A DNA stretch of 64,000 nucleotides from Paramixta manurensis (GCF_013285385.1 NZ_CP054212.1:3782001-3846000); one strand, 5' to 3'; shown: positions 54,087 to 63,549, counted from the first letter of the stretch. Numbers and translations are program-made. The notes: generated by a model from the letters alone, not told the origin.

Positions 54087-54125
54087 TTCGGGGCGGGAGA
54101 AGTGCTTCCCGCCCCGAACAGTATT
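54087..54125 (+). terminator. Rho-independent terminator of galP
   Basis: GGGGCGGGA pairs with the TCCCGCCCC-type arm around GAAGTGC shortly after the galP stop. The T-run is interrupted (ATTGTTTTC), so termination may be incomplete. Confidence 0.6.
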
Positions 54126-54159
54126 GTTTTCTCCCTACTAGCGCCGTATTCTCCTTGCC

Positions 54160-54663
54160 ATGAAATCCCCTCGCCTTCCCATTGCTGTACAGCAAGCTGT
54201 GATGCGTACGCTGCGTGAAAAATTGCAGCAGGCCAACCAGCGCCTTGAACGACACTATCCTGAGCCCGCCCTTGTCTATCAACAGCGGGGAACCGCTGCA
54301 GGCACCGCGTGGCTGGAGCGCTGGGAAATTCGCCTCAATCCGGTGTTGTTAATGGAAAATCAGCAGGCATTTATTGACGAGGTGGTTCCTCATGAATTGG
54401 CCCACCTGCTGGTGTGGAAACATTTTGGCCGCGTCGCGCCGCACGGTAAAGAGTGGAAATGGATGATGGAGAGCGTGCTGGGGATCCCGGCGCGCCGTAC
54501 CCACCAGTTTGAAGTCCACTCGGTACGGAGCCGGACTTTTCCCTATCGTTGCCGCTGCCAGCAACACCACCTCACGGTTCGTCGTCATAACCGAGTGATG
54601 CGCGGCGAAACCGAATATCGCTGCCTACAGTGTGGCGATATTTTACAGCCGGGCGAAAAGTGA
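54160..54663 (+). CDS. sprT: SprT-family zinc metalloprotease-like protein
   Basis: 167-residue SprT protein (E. coli YggI, 165). The zinc motif HELAHLLVWKHFG (HExxH) lies at about residues 79-91, with His in GKEWKWMM nearby, and a C-terminal zinc-ribbon (CRCQ..CLQCGD). Related to the protease domain of Spartan; the bacterial substrate is undefined. Located between galP and endA as in E. coli. Confidence 0.92.
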   Translation: MKSPRLPIAVQQAVMRTLREKLQQANQRLERHYPEPALVYQQRGTAAGTAWLERWEIRLNPVLLMENQQAFIDEVVPHELAHLLVWKHFGRVAPHGKEWKWMMESVLGIPARRTHQFEVHSVRSRTFPYRCRCQQHHLTVRRHNRVMRGETEYRCLQCGDILQPGEK

Positions 54664-54756
54664 TGCCGTGTCCTCAAGGCGGTCGATAAGATTCGTGCCT
54701 GCCTTTTCAATCTGTTACCCTGCGCGCTGATTTAAAAACCGCACTAAAGTTGGAAT

Positions 54757-55470
54757 ATGACTCGCAACATTGTAACGCTACTGTCCGGTCTGCTACTGCT
54801 CTCCCCGCTCACCGCTTACAGCCTTAATTTGAATAACTACCATCAGAATAGCTTCCAGCAGGCTAAAACCTTTGCGGCAAACATTAATGCCGATGCGCCG
54901 GGCTCTTTCTACTGTGGATGTAAAATTAGCTGGCATGGTAAGAAAGGCGTGCCGAATCTGGCCTCGTGCGGCTATCAGGTACGTAAAAATGCCAACCGCG
55001 CCCACCGTATTGAGTGGGAACATGTCGTGCCGGCCTGGCAATTTGGTCATCAACGCCAGTGTTGGCAAAACGGAGGGCGGAAAAAGTGTGCCAAAGATGC
55101 CGGTTATCGCCGTATTGAGAGTGACTTGCACAACCTCCAACCGGCGATTGGTGAAGTGAATGGCGATCGCGATAACTTTATGTATGGGCAGTGGAATGGC
55201 GGCGGCGGACAATACGGCCAGTGCGCGATGAAGGTGGACTTTAAAGCCAAGCGCGCCGAACCGCCAGCGCGCGCACGCGGTGCGATTGCCCGCATCTATT
55301 TCTATATGCGCGACCGCTACCAGTTAACGCTCTCCAGGCAACAGACGCAGTTGATGACCGCCTGGAACCGCCAGTATCCGGTCTCTGCCTGGGAATGCGA
55401 ACGTGATAACCGCATCGCCCGCGTTCAAGGGAATCATAACCCGTATGTTCAGCAAGCTTGCCAGCGCTAA
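54757..55470 (+). CDS. endA: DNA-specific endonuclease I (periplasmic)
   Basis: EndA cleaves double-stranded DNA in the periplasm and is inhibited by RNA. 237 residues (E. coli 235): Sec signal peptide (about 1-22) then the endonuclease I fold with the conserved RIEWEHVVPAW (His active site), and DLHNLQPAIGEVNGDRDN (metal-binding). Cysteines throughout suit an oxidised periplasmic protein. Confidence 0.95.
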   Translation: MTRNIVTLLSGLLLLSPLTAYSLNLNNYHQNSFQQAKTFAANINADAPGSFYCGCKISWHGKKGVPNLASCGYQVRKNANRAHRIEWEHVVPAWQFGHQRQCWQNGGRKKCAKDAGYRRIESDLHNLQPAIGEVNGDRDNFMYGQWNGGGGQYGQCAMKVDFKAKRAEPPARARGAIARIYFYMRDRYQLTLSRQQTQLMTAWNRQYPVSAWECERDNRIARVQGNHNPYVQQACQR

Positions 55471-55502
55471 AATCCCTGCCCTACACTAGGCATCTCTATT
55501 TT

Positions 55503-55526
55503 GCCGCACGGTAGCGCCGTGCGGCG
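55503..55526 (+). other. Inverted repeat between endA and rsmE
   Basis: GCCGCACGG and CCGTGCGGC form a 9-bp stem with a short loop 32 bp after the endA stop. No T-run follows; it may be a 3'-end structure of endA mRNA. Confidence 0.45.
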
Positions 55527-55545
55527 GTTATCGATCAGGACTCGC

Positions 55546-56277
55546 ATGCGAATACCCCGCATTTATCATCCCGAACCGTTACAGGTGGGAAGTGAAACCG
55601 CGCTAAGCGAAGAGGCCGCCAATCACGTGGGCCGTGTGCTGCGTATGGCCAGCGGTGACACGCTGGAGCTGTTTAATGGCACTAATCTGACTTTTAGCGC
55701 TGAAATTGTGCACGCCGACAAAAAGCGCGTTATGGTAAAAATCCTCGCCAGCCACGCCGATGATCGCGAGTCACCGCTACATTTGCATCTGGGTCAGGTC
55801 ATGTCGCGCGGCGAGAAGATGGAGTTTACCATCCAAAAATCTATCGAGTTGGGAGTCAATGTCATTACGCCCTTATTTTCCGAGCGTTGTGGCGTGAAGC
55901 TGGATGAAGAACGCCTGGCGAAAAAGATTCAGCAATGGCAGAAGATTGCTATCTCCGCGTGCGAACAGTGCGGACGCAATGTGGTGCCGTCCATTCGCCC
56001 GGCAATGACGCTGGCGGCCTGGTGTGCGGAAGAAGAGAGCGGGTTAAAACTCAATCTCCATCCGCGCGCGCAGCAGAGCATTAACACGCTACCGCAGCCG
56101 CTAGAGCGGGTTCGCTTATTAATTGGCCCCGAAGGGGGCTTATCGGCGGAAGAGATCGCCATGACGGCGACCAAAGGGTTTACCGATATTCTGTTAGGGC
56201 CGCGCGTGTTACGCACTGAAACCACGGCGTTAACCGCCATTACCGCCCTACAGGTACGGTTCGGCGATTTAGGATGA
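55546..56277 (+). CDS. rsmE: 16S rRNA (uracil1498-N3)-methyltransferase
   Basis: Methylates U1498 of 16S rRNA with SAM. 243 residues as in E. coli. SPOUT-type protein: N-terminal PUA-like domain (about 1-70) and the knotted C-terminal domain with LLIGPEGGLSAEEI and LGPRVLRTETTALTAI, which bind SAM. ATG 55546 has AGGA 5 nt upstream and the family start MRIPRIYHPEP; an earlier in-frame start at 55501 is not homologous. Confidence 0.96.
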   Translation: MRIPRIYHPEPLQVGSETALSEEAANHVGRVLRMASGDTLELFNGTNLTFSAEIVHADKKRVMVKILASHADDRESPLHLHLGQVMSRGEKMEFTIQKSIELGVNVITPLFSERCGVKLDEERLAKKIQQWQKIAISACEQCGRNVVPSIRPAMTLAAWCAEEESGLKLNLHPRAQQSINTLPQPLERVRLLIGPEGGLSAEEIAMTATKGFTDILLGPRVLRTETTALTAITALQVRFGDLG

Positions 56278-56380
56278 GGAATTAACATCCTCATTCAACC
56301 CGTTGCGTTAAACGGCAACGCTAAATTTATGCGAATCTGCGGCACCAGGACACCGATACTGTCCTGACGAGGAGAATAAA

Positions 56381-57328
56381 ATGATCAAGCTTGGCATCGT
56401 AATGGATCCCATTACCTCAATTAACATTAAAAAAGACTCCAGCTTCGCCATGTTGCTGGAAGCACAGCGCCGCGGTTATGAAATTCACTATATCGAGATG
56501 GGCGATCTCTACCTGCGGCAAGGCGAAGCGCGCGCGCGTACGCGTCTGTTGAGCGTGGAGCAGAACTATGAACAGTGGTTTACCTTCAACGGGGAGCAGG
56601 ACATCGCACTGGCCGATCTCGACACGATTTTGATGCGTAAGGATCCCCCGTTCGACACCGAATATATTTACTCCACTTACATTCTGGAACGTGCCGAAGA
56701 ACAAGGCGTATTGTTGGTTAACAAACCGCAAAGCCTGCGTGATTGTAATGAAAAACTGTATACCGCCTGGTTCCCGGAACTCACCCCGGATACGCTGGTA
56801 ACGCGCAGCGCGCAGCGTATTCGCGAGTTCTGGAAACAGCATGGCGACATTATTCTCAAACCGCTGGATGGCATGGGCGGCTCTTCAATTTTCCGTGTGA
56901 AACAAGACGATCCCAATATCGCGGTGATTATCGAGTCGTTGACCAATCACGGTCGCTTTTACTGCATGGCGCAAAACTTCATTCCGGCAATTAAAGAGGG
57001 CGATAAGCGTGTGCTGGTGGTGGATGGCGAGCCGGTGCCCTATTGTCTGGCGCGTATCCCCCAATCGGGAGAAACACGCGGTAACCTGGCGGCCGGCGGC
57101 CGGGGCGAAGCGCGTCCACTGACGGAGAGTGACCTGGCCATTGCTCGCCGTGTTGGCCCGGCGCTGAAAGCAAAAGGGTTAATCTTTGTCGGTCTCGACA
57201 TTATCGGTGATAAACTGACCGAAATTAACGTAACCAGCCCGACTTGCATCCGTGAAATCGAGGCGGCTTTCCCGGTCTCGATTACCGGTATGTTAATGGA
57301 TGCGATTGAAAAACGCCTGGCCCGTTAG
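56381..57328 (+). CDS. gshB: Glutathione synthetase
   Basis: ATP-grasp ligase joining gamma-glutamylcysteine and glycine. 315 residues (E. coli 315-316). Visible: MDPITSINIKKDSSFAML at the N-terminus, VNKPQSLRDCNEKL, the ATP-binding KPLDGMGGSSIFR glycine loop and ITEINVTSP-type metal-binding end (EINVTSPTCIREIE). Confidence 0.97.
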   Translation: MIKLGIVMDPITSINIKKDSSFAMLLEAQRRGYEIHYIEMGDLYLRQGEARARTRLLSVEQNYEQWFTFNGEQDIALADLDTILMRKDPPFDTEYIYSTYILERAEEQGVLLVNKPQSLRDCNEKLYTAWFPELTPDTLVTRSAQRIREFWKQHGDIILKPLDGMGGSSIFRVKQDDPNIAVIIESLTNHGRFYCMAQNFIPAIKEGDKRVLVVDGEPVPYCLARIPQSGETRGNLAAGGRGEARPLTESDLAIARRVGPALKAKGLIFVGLDIIGDKLTEINVTSPTCIREIEAAFPVSITGMLMDAIEKRLAR

Positions 57329-57442
57329 AGTATTCACGGCCTAAAGAGCGCGCGGCGGAGCAAAACGTTGGCGCGCGCCGGTGGCAATAACGTTTAACAA
57401 CCTATTGCCGCCGGTTATAACCCGCAGACAGAACGAGTGACA

Positions 57443-58006
57443 ATGAATTTACAGCACCATTTTTTGATTGCTATGCCGGCACTACAAGATCCCTTCTTTA
57501 AACGATCGGTGGTGTATATCTGTGAGCATAATGATGAAGGCGCAATGGGCCTTATCGTCAATAAGCCGATGGAGAACTTAACCGTGGATGGCATTCTCAA
57601 GAAACTGAAAATTTCACCCACGTCACGCGATCCGGAGCAAAAACTGGATAAACCGGTTTTCGCCGGTGGCCCACTGGCGGAAGACCGCGGTTTTATCCTT
57701 CATTCCGCGCAACGAACATTTAATTCCAGTATTCGTATTTCCGATAACACAGTCATCACCACCTCGCGCGATGTGCTTGAATCGCTCGGTACTGATGAAC
57801 AACCACAGCATGTGCTGGTCGCGCTGGGCTATTGCGCATGGGAAAAGGATCAGCTGGAAGGCGAATTGCTGGAGAATGCCTGGCTTACCACGCCCGCCAA
57901 TAGCAATATTCTGTTCCATACGCCTATCGCCGAGCGCTGGCGCGAAGCGGCGAAAAGTATTGGTATTGATATCCACAATATTACCAGCGAAGCGGGTCAC
58001 GCCTGA
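57443..58006 (+). CDS. yqgE: UPF0301 family protein YqgE
   Basis: 187 residues, as in E. coli. A conserved protein of unknown molecular function with the motif LIAMPALQDPFFKRSVVYIC (20 residues) at the N-terminus and GPLAEDRGFILH in the middle. ATG 57443 was preferred over GTG 57437 by comparison with E. coli. Its TGA overlaps the ruvX ATG by one base, so the two are translationally coupled. Confidence 0.93.
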   Translation: MNLQHHFLIAMPALQDPFFKRSVVYICEHNDEGAMGLIVNKPMENLTVDGILKKLKISPTSRDPEQKLDKPVFAGGPLAEDRGFILHSAQRTFNSSIRISDNTVITTSRDVLESLGTDEQPQHVLVALGYCAWEKDQLEGELLENAWLTTPANSNILFHTPIAERWREAAKSIGIDIHNITSEAGHA

Positions 58007-58437
58007 TGAATATGACGTTACTGGCTTTCGATTACGGCACCAAAAGTATTGGCGTGGCCATTGGCCAGCAACTCACCGGTACCGCTCGCCCACTTGCTGC
58101 GCTCAAAGCACAGGATGGCACGCCGGACTGGCAGCAAATTGAGCGCCTGTTAGCCGAGTGGCAACCTAACCGCGTGGTGGTTGGCCTGCCGCTGAATATG
58201 GACGGCACTGAGCAACCTCTCACCGCCAGGGCACGTAAATTCGCCAACCGTCTGCATGGCCGTTTTGGCGTACAAGTTGAGTTGCAGGATGAGCGGCTCA
58301 GTACCGTGGAAGCACGGGCAGACTTGTTCGCGCGCGGCGGTTATAAAGCGTTAAATAAGGGCAGCGTTGATTCATTATCCGCAGTGATTATCCTTGAAAG
58401 CTGGTTTGAAAATAGCGGGCTACCGCACTCCTCGTAA
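58006..58437 (+). CDS. ruvX: Holliday junction resolvase-like protein RuvX/YqgF
   Basis: 143-residue RNase H-fold nuclease family protein (E. coli YqgF, 138), implicated in pre-16S rRNA 5'-end processing. Motifs: LAFDYGTKSIGVAIG (first Asp), VVGLPLNMDGTEQ, DERLSTVEA (Glu) and the C-terminal Asp in KGSVDSLSAVIIL. Coupled to yqgE. Confidence 0.95.
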   Translation: MNMTLLAFDYGTKSIGVAIGQQLTGTARPLAALKAQDGTPDWQQIERLLAEWQPNRVVVGLPLNMDGTEQPLTARARKFANRLHGRFGVQVELQDERLSTVEARADLFARGGYKALNKGSVDSLSAVIILESWFENSGLPHSS

Positions 58438-58467
58438 ACCCAATGCAGGCATCGTTCCGGGCGCTGT

Positions 58468-59472
58468 TTACACCTCTTCCGCCACCAACCCCGCCGAGAC
58501 TCGCTCACGCAAACACTGTTCGAAACTCTGCATTCCCGCCTGCGCGCCGGTTTGCAGCACTGCCGGTAACTGGTGACTTTTCCCTTCGCGAATCAAATTC
58601 GCCACCGCAGGCGTATTCAGCAACAGTTCGAACAATGCCACGCGCCCACCTTGCCTCGCCGGGACTAAACGCTGGGCGATAACCGCTTTCAGGCTCCCCG
58701 CCAATTGGCTGCGCACCGCGCTCTTTTCTTCGCCGGGAAAGACATCCACCAACCGCTCAACCGCCTGCGTCGCGCCACGGGTATGTAAGGTGGTTAATAC
58801 CAGATGGCCGGTTTCCGCCGCGGTCAGCGCCAGACGAATGGTTTCAATATCGCGTAATTCACCAAGCAAAATCACGTCAGGATCCGCGCGTAGCGCAGCA
58901 CGCAAACCCTGCTGATACGAGCAACAATGCTGCCCAATCTCACGCTGCTGAATCAATGAATGCTGACTGTGATGGACAAACTCAATCGGATCCTCGAGGG
59001 TTAAAATATGCCGGGCGCCACGCTGGTTCAGCGCCGCCACCATTGCCGCCAGCGTGGAGGATTTGCCGCTCCCGGTCGCGCCAGTCACCAAAATTAAGCC
59101 GTCACGCTCTCTTAATAATTTCTCAATCATCTTTGGCGCCTGCAAAGCCTCAAGAGCCATAGGCGTGCTGGCGATCAGCCGTAGCGCCAACGACAACCCG
59201 GCGCGCTGCTCAAACAGGCTGGCGCGCACACGCGCCCCCTCTGCGGCGGAAAAAGCGAAATCCACCTGACCGCTTGATTCAAAGCAAGCCTGCTGTGCCG
59301 CAGTCAACCAGCGGCGAGCCCATGATTCCAGCAACGCGCCATCAACTACCGTTTGCCCGGGAACCGCCTCCAGCACGCCATCACGCCGCCATTGTGGTAA
59401 ATGTCCGCTGCAAAGATGCAGATCGGCGGCATTATGCTTTACACTAAGGGCCAAGATTTCTTCTATATCCAT
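58468..59472 (-). CDS. yggR: PilT-like type IV pilus ATPase YggR
   Basis: 334-residue PilT/GspE secretion ATPase. Walker A GATGSGKSST at about residue 130, Asp box EDPIEF, Walker B-like ILLGELRDIETI and the His box TGHLVLTTLHTRGA. The closest functional relatives retract type IV pili, but no pilus gene is adjacent, and E. coli YggR has no shown role. It is convergent with ruvX, and its start is 16 bp from yggS, divergent. Confidence 0.92.
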   Translation of the reverse strand: MDIEEILALSVKHNAADLHLCSGHLPQWRRDGVLEAVPGQTVVDGALLESWARRWLTAAQQACFESSGQVDFAFSAAEGARVRASLFEQRAGLSLALRLIASTPMALEALQAPKMIEKLLRERDGLILVTGATGSGKSSTLAAMVAALNQRGARHILTLEDPIEFVHHSQHSLIQQREIGQHCCSYQQGLRAALRADPDVILLGELRDIETIRLALTAAETGHLVLTTLHTRGATQAVERLVDVFPGEEKSAVRSQLAGSLKAVIAQRLVPARQGGRVALFELLLNTPAVANLIREGKSHQLPAVLQTGAQAGMQSFEQCLRERVSAGLVAEEV

Positions 59473-59488
59473 ACAATTTCTCCTGACT

Positions 59489-60202
59489 ATGACCTCAATT
59501 CAGCACAACTTACAGGAAACGCGCCAGCGCATCGCTGCGATAGCTGAACGCTGCGGCCGTTCTCCACAGGAAATTACTCTGCTTGCAGTCAGTAAAACTA
59601 AACCTGCGAGCGCCGTCGCAGAGGCTGCCGATGCCGGGCAAATCGCCTTCGGCGAAAATTATGTTCAGGAAGGGGTGGAAAAAATTCAGGCGTTGAGCGA
59701 GCGCAGCCCGCTGGAGTGGCACTTTATCGGCCCGCTGCAATCCAATAAGAGCCGTCAGGTCGCGGAGCATTTTGCCTGGTGCCATACCGTTGATCGAATA
59801 CGGATCGCCAGCCGCCTTAGTGAGCAACGTCCGGCGCATTTACCACCGTTAAACGTGCTGATCCAAATAAACATCAGCGATGAGCACAGCAAATCTGGCA
59901 TCATGCTGGAGGAATTGCCAGCGTTGGCGCAGGCGGTTGCCGCGCTACCTAACCTGCGCTTACGCGGATTAATGGCGATCCCGGCGCCGGAAAATGATTA
60001 TCAGCGCCAACTTACGGTAGCTAAAAAGATGGCCGATGCGCTCGCCACGCTAAAACAAAAACACCCATTCGTCGATACGCTTTCTCTGGGAATGAGCGAC
60101 GATATGGAGGCCGCGATTACGGCCGGTAGCACCATGGTGCGCATTGGCACCGCCATTTTTGGCGCGCGAAGTTATGCCGCGACCACTCACAACAAGAACT
60201 GA
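59489..60202 (+). CDS. yggS: PLP homeostasis protein YggS
   Basis: 237-residue member of the PLPBP family (alanine-racemase N-domain fold), which binds pyridoxal phosphate and keeps B6 vitamers balanced. PLP lysine is in LAVSKTKPA (Lys36). HFIGPLQSNKSRQV and GMSDDMEAAI are conserved. First of yggS-yggT-rdgB-hemW. Confidence 0.95.
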   Translation: MTSIQHNLQETRQRIAAIAERCGRSPQEITLLAVSKTKPASAVAEAADAGQIAFGENYVQEGVEKIQALSERSPLEWHFIGPLQSNKSRQVAEHFAWCHTVDRIRIASRLSEQRPAHLPPLNVLIQINISDEHSKSGIMLEELPALAQAVAALPNLRLRGLMAIPAPENDYQRQLTVAKKMADALATLKQKHPFVDTLSLGMSDDMEAAITAGSTMVRIGTAIFGARSYAATTHNKN

Positions 60203-60210
60203 GGAACTAC

Positions 60211-60765
60211 ATGCTAACGCTGACTTTTTTGGTCAAAACCCTGATCGATCTCTACGTCATGGTGTTGTTACTGCGCATTTGGATGCAGTGGTCACGCTGT
60301 GATTTCTATAACCCGCTGTCGCAATTTATTGTCAAGGTCACTCAGCCGATCCTCAAACCGCTGCGCCGCATCATCCCGGCCATCGGGCCGGTGGATACCG
60401 CCTCGCTGCTGTTAGCGTTTGTGTTAACGACGTTAAAGTACCCTATTTTGCTGTTGATTCAGGTTGGCGCGCTTTCCGTCGACCCAATGAATCTACTGGT
60501 CGGCCTGTTATCATTGATTAAGTCCGCTGGTTATCTGGTGTTTTGGGTCATCATTATCCGCTCGTTAATGAGCTGGGTCAGCCAGGGCCGCAGCCCGATT
60601 GATTATGTGTTAATTCAACTGACCGAACCGCTGATGGCGCCGATTCGTCGCATTTTACCGGCGATGGGCGGCATCGATTTTTCAGCGATGATCGTCGTAT
60701 TAATCCTGTATATGCTTAACTACCTCGGCATGGATCTGTTCCCAGGCCTGTGGTACCTGCTGTAA
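60211..60765 (+). CDS. yggT: YggT-family membrane protein
   Basis: 184 residues with two YggT repeats: each has two hydrophobic helices and the motif PLSQFIVKVTQPILKPLRRI (first, about 30-49) or QLTEPLMAPIRRILP (second, about 130-145). Found in bacteria and plastids; linked to osmotic or cation tolerance and envelope growth, mechanism unknown. In E. coli yggU follows; here rdgB follows after 22 bp, so yggU is missing from this site. Confidence 0.93.
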   Translation: MLTLTFLVKTLIDLYVMVLLLRIWMQWSRCDFYNPLSQFIVKVTQPILKPLRRIIPAIGPVDTASLLLAFVLTTLKYPILLLIQVGALSVDPMNLLVGLLSLIKSAGYLVFWVIIIRSLMSWVSQGRSPIDYVLIQLTEPLMAPIRRILPAMGGIDFSAMIVVLILYMLNYLGMDLFPGLWYLL

Positions 60766-60787
60766 CGCGCAAAGAGAATTTATTGTT

Positions 60788-61381
60788 ATGCAAAAAGTAG
60801 TGCTGGCGACCGGCAATCCGGGCAAAGTGCGTGAAATGGCCGATTTGCTGTCGGCCTTTGGCCTGGATATTGTGGCGCAAACCGACCTTGGCGTGGAATC
60901 CGCCGAGGAGACCGGTTTAACCTTTATCGAAAATGCCATCCTCAAGGCGCGTCATGCGGCGCAGATTACCGGTTTGCCGGCTATCGCCGATGACTCCGGC
61001 CTTGCCGTGGACGTTCTTGGCGGCGCGCCGGGCATTTACTCCGCGCGTTATGCTGGCGTCGACGCCAGCGATCGGCAGAATCTGGAAAAGCTGCTGGATG
61101 CATTAAAAACGGTGCCGGATGGTCAACGTCAGGCACAGTTCCACTGCGTCTTGGTTTACGTTCGTCATGCCGAAGATCCGGTGCCGCTGGTGTTTCACGG
61201 TAGCTGGAGCGGCGAAATTGCGCGTGCTGAAGCCGGTGCGGGTGGTTTTGGCTACGATCCAATTTTTTATATCCCGTCGCTGGGGAAAACTGCCGGGGAA
61301 TTAAGCAAAGAGGAAAAACGCGCCGTTTCCCATCGCGGGAAAGCGCTAACGTTGCTGCTGGATGCCTTACGCAATGCTTAA
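60788..61381 (+). CDS. rdgB: XTP/dITP pyrophosphatase RdgB
   Basis: Hydrolyses dITP, XTP and ITP to monophosphates, keeping deaminated purines out of DNA. 197 residues as in E. coli: ATGNPGKVREM (substrate loop), EETGLTFIENAILKA, ADDSGLAVDVLGGAPGIYSAR (only its first part ADDSGLAVD is diagnostic) and GFGYDPIFY. Its end overlaps the hemW start by 8 bp. Confidence 0.96.
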   Translation: MQKVVLATGNPGKVREMADLLSAFGLDIVAQTDLGVESAEETGLTFIENAILKARHAAQITGLPAIADDSGLAVDVLGGAPGIYSARYAGVDASDRQNLEKLLDALKTVPDGQRQAQFHCVLVYVRHAEDPVPLVFHGSWSGEIARAEAGAGGFGYDPIFYIPSLGKTAGELSKEEKRAVSHRGKALTLLLDALRNA

Positions 61382-62510
61382 TCTGCCTCCGCTTAGCCTG
61401 TATATCCATATTCCGTGGTGCGTACAGAAATGCCCTTATTGCGATTTTAATTCGCACGCGCTGAAGGGCGAAGTGCCGCATGAGGAGTACGTGCAGCACC
61501 TACTGGCGGATCTTGAACAGGATTTGCCGCTCACCGCCGGGCGCACGGTACAGACGATATTTATCGGCGGCGGAACGCCAAGTTTGCTCAGTAGCGAAGC
61601 AATGAGCCAATTGCTGGATGGCGTGCGCGCTCGGTTACCGCTGGCGCCTGATGCCGAAATTACGATGGAAGCAAATCCAGGTACCGTCGAGGCCGACCGC
61701 TTTAGCGCGTACCAGCGAGCGGGCGTTAACCGTATTTCGATTGGCGTGCAGAGTTTTAGCCCGGAAAAGTTAACGCGTCTTGGGCGTATTCACGGCCCGC
61801 AAGAGGCTAAACGCGCAGCGCACCTGGCCGCCGATTTGGGCTTGCGGAGTTTTAACCTGGATTTGATGCATGGTTTGCCTGACCAGTCGATAGAACAGGC
61901 GTTGGATGATTTACGTCAGGCTATTGCGCTTAACCCACCGCATCTCTCTTGGTACCAACTCACCATTGAGCCGAATACGCTGTTCGCTTCGCGTCCGCCG
62001 GTGCTACCGGATGATGATGCGCTCTGGGATATTTTTGAGCAGGGTGATAAGTTGCTGACCGCTGCCGGTTATCAGCAATATGAAACCTCGGCGTACGCTA
62101 AAGCTGGCTATCGCTGTGAACATAACCTCAACTATTGGCGCTTTGGCGATTATCTCGGTATTGGCTGTGGCGCACACGGTAAGTTGACCCAGGCCGACGG
62201 GCGGATTATCCGTAGCGCGAAAACCCGCCATCCACGTGGTTTTATGGCTGGAAATTATCTTGATAAACAGCATGAAGTTGCCAACAGCGATAAGCCGTTC
62301 GAGTTTTTTATGAACCGTTTTCGTCTGCTGGAAGCAGCGCCACGTGTGGAGTTTAGCCGTTATACCGGGCTGGATGAATCGGTTATTCGTGCGCCGCTGG
62401 ACGAAGCGTTGCAGCAAGGCTATCTGACGGAGACCCCGGAAACCTGGCAGGTTACCGAGAAGGGTAAGCTGTTTTTGAATTCGTTGCTGGAGCTGTTTTT
62501 GGCGGAATAA
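61374..62510 (+). CDS. hemW: Heme chaperone HemW (radical-SAM family)
   Basis: 378 residues, as in E. coli. HemW binds and inserts heme and carries a 4Fe-4S cluster; older annotation as a coproporphyrinogen oxidase is not supported for this branch. The radical-SAM cluster motif is CVQKCPYC with Cys16, Cys20 and Cys23, followed by IFIGGGTPSLL. ATG 61374 was chosen; TTG 61362 would add four residues. Overlap with rdgB (8 bp) implies coupling. Confidence 0.95.
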   Translation: MLNLPPLSLYIHIPWCVQKCPYCDFNSHALKGEVPHEEYVQHLLADLEQDLPLTAGRTVQTIFIGGGTPSLLSSEAMSQLLDGVRARLPLAPDAEITMEANPGTVEADRFSAYQRAGVNRISIGVQSFSPEKLTRLGRIHGPQEAKRAAHLAADLGLRSFNLDLMHGLPDQSIEQALDDLRQAIALNPPHLSWYQLTIEPNTLFASRPPVLPDDDALWDIFEQGDKLLTAAGYQQYETSAYAKAGYRCEHNLNYWRFGDYLGIGCGAHGKLTQADGRIIRSAKTRHPRGFMAGNYLDKQHEVANSDKPFEFFMNRFRLLEAAPRVEFSRYTGLDESVIRAPLDEALQQGYLTETPETWQVTEKGKLFLNSLLELFLAE

Positions 62511-62706
62511 ATTGGGCGGGATGGGCCTCCCCATCCCTGCACAGAGCCTGGCAGGGCTAAAATTTGAATACGAGGTGAAGCCCGGTTAGTGGTTTCGGTA
62601 TTGCGCAAAAATCCCACAAGATTAAAATGGCTTTTACCCGATGGAGGGGCACAACATAATGGATTAACTAAAAGCGTAATGCGCTTTTATGACAAGGAAG
62701 GTAGCC
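62511..62706. other. Spacer after hemW, boundary of accessory genes
   Basis: 196 bp with no convincing feature. A GGATGGG/CCCATCC-type short inverted repeat follows hemW closely (about 62518-62536) and may end its transcript. The ribosome site AAGGAAGG precedes ATG 62707. Confidence 0.4.
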
Positions 62707-63549
62707 ATGTCGGCATTAAAACTCCCCTGCGTTATATTCAGGTCGCAAAAATGGATGGATGACTACGGCGCTGCAGATATGCGCTGTGGGGATTTAACCG
62801 AAACACAATTACGCCGCTGTTTCTTACTTAATAGCGTCTCTTCGCAGGTTGATCCTTATACGCTGACGCGTATTACCCCGTTTCAACTACCGCAATCGCG
62901 TTTTCACGGTTCACGTCCGCCGGGCAGTGGCGCCAGTTTAACCCGCCAGCAATGTGCCCGCATTCTGTTTGATGAAATGCGTGTAAGGGCGAAACTGTTT
63001 TCATTTTGGGGGCCGTATCGTCATGTTATTGATCGGATGATTACCCATATGCAGTACAGTAATGGGATGCCGTTTCACGATCCGTGGTTAAATAGGGCCT
63101 TGCGGGAACAGATAATTAATGACAAGAAAGATGAAAGTTCGCTCCTGATAATAAAAGATGTCTTAGATAAAAAAATTGACTGGAATACTTATACCTTTTC
63201 TCAGGATAATTTTAAAATAATTCAAAAAGCATTAAGTTCCAGTATCTTACCAAAGTTCATTCGCTTCCATGATCAGATTAATGGTTTAGGTATCAGTGTA
63301 CATGATACCTGGTCAACGCAGATCACACTAAGGTCGCTTCAAATTAAAGATAGTGGCTACCAAGCTATTATTCATTATAAAGTACAGGATCACTTCGGCT
63401 TGGATCATCATGATATGCTTAAGCAGCAGTTCCACCAGTTCTACTTCTTTCGTATCTGGTTTATTCTGCAACGCTATGAAAAACTGGCTCACCGACCATT
63501 TATGACCAATATGGAAGCGACGATAGTGATAGAAGGAAGAAAAGGATGA
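62707..63549 (+). CDS. DUF3289 family protein, putative secreted effector
   Basis: 280 residues. From memory it matches DUF3289 (YPO3983-like): MDDYGAADMRCGDLTE near the N-terminus, DPYTLTRITPFQLPQSRFHG, FSFWGPYRHVIDRMITHMQ, HDTWSTQITLRSLQI and YKVQDHFGLDHHD, ending RPFMTNMEATIVIEGRKG. No signal peptide or clear membrane helix. These proteins often occur as several copies near type VI genes and followed by DUF943 genes, as here. The second half is AT-rich compared with hemW. ATG 62707 was chosen over 62689 for its ribosome site AAGGAAGG. Toxicity is inference. Confidence 0.8.
   Translation: MSALKLPCVIFRSQKWMDDYGAADMRCGDLTETQLRRCFLLNSVSSQVDPYTLTRITPFQLPQSRFHGSRPPGSGASLTRQQCARILFDEMRVRAKLFSFWGPYRHVIDRMITHMQYSNGMPFHDPWLNRALREQIINDKKDESSLLIIKDVLDKKIDWNTYTFSQDNFKIIQKALSSSILPKFIRFHDQINGLGISVHDTWSTQITLRSLQIKDSGYQAIIHYKVQDHFGLDHHDMLKQQFHQFYFFRIWFILQRYEKLAHRPFMTNMEATIVIEGRKG

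Noticed and set aside
53458..54282. 274-codon minus-strand open frame antisense to galP and sprT
   Set aside because: It spans the ends of two unambiguous genes on the opposite strand and its product is rich in His, Gln and Arg, typical of antisense shadows.
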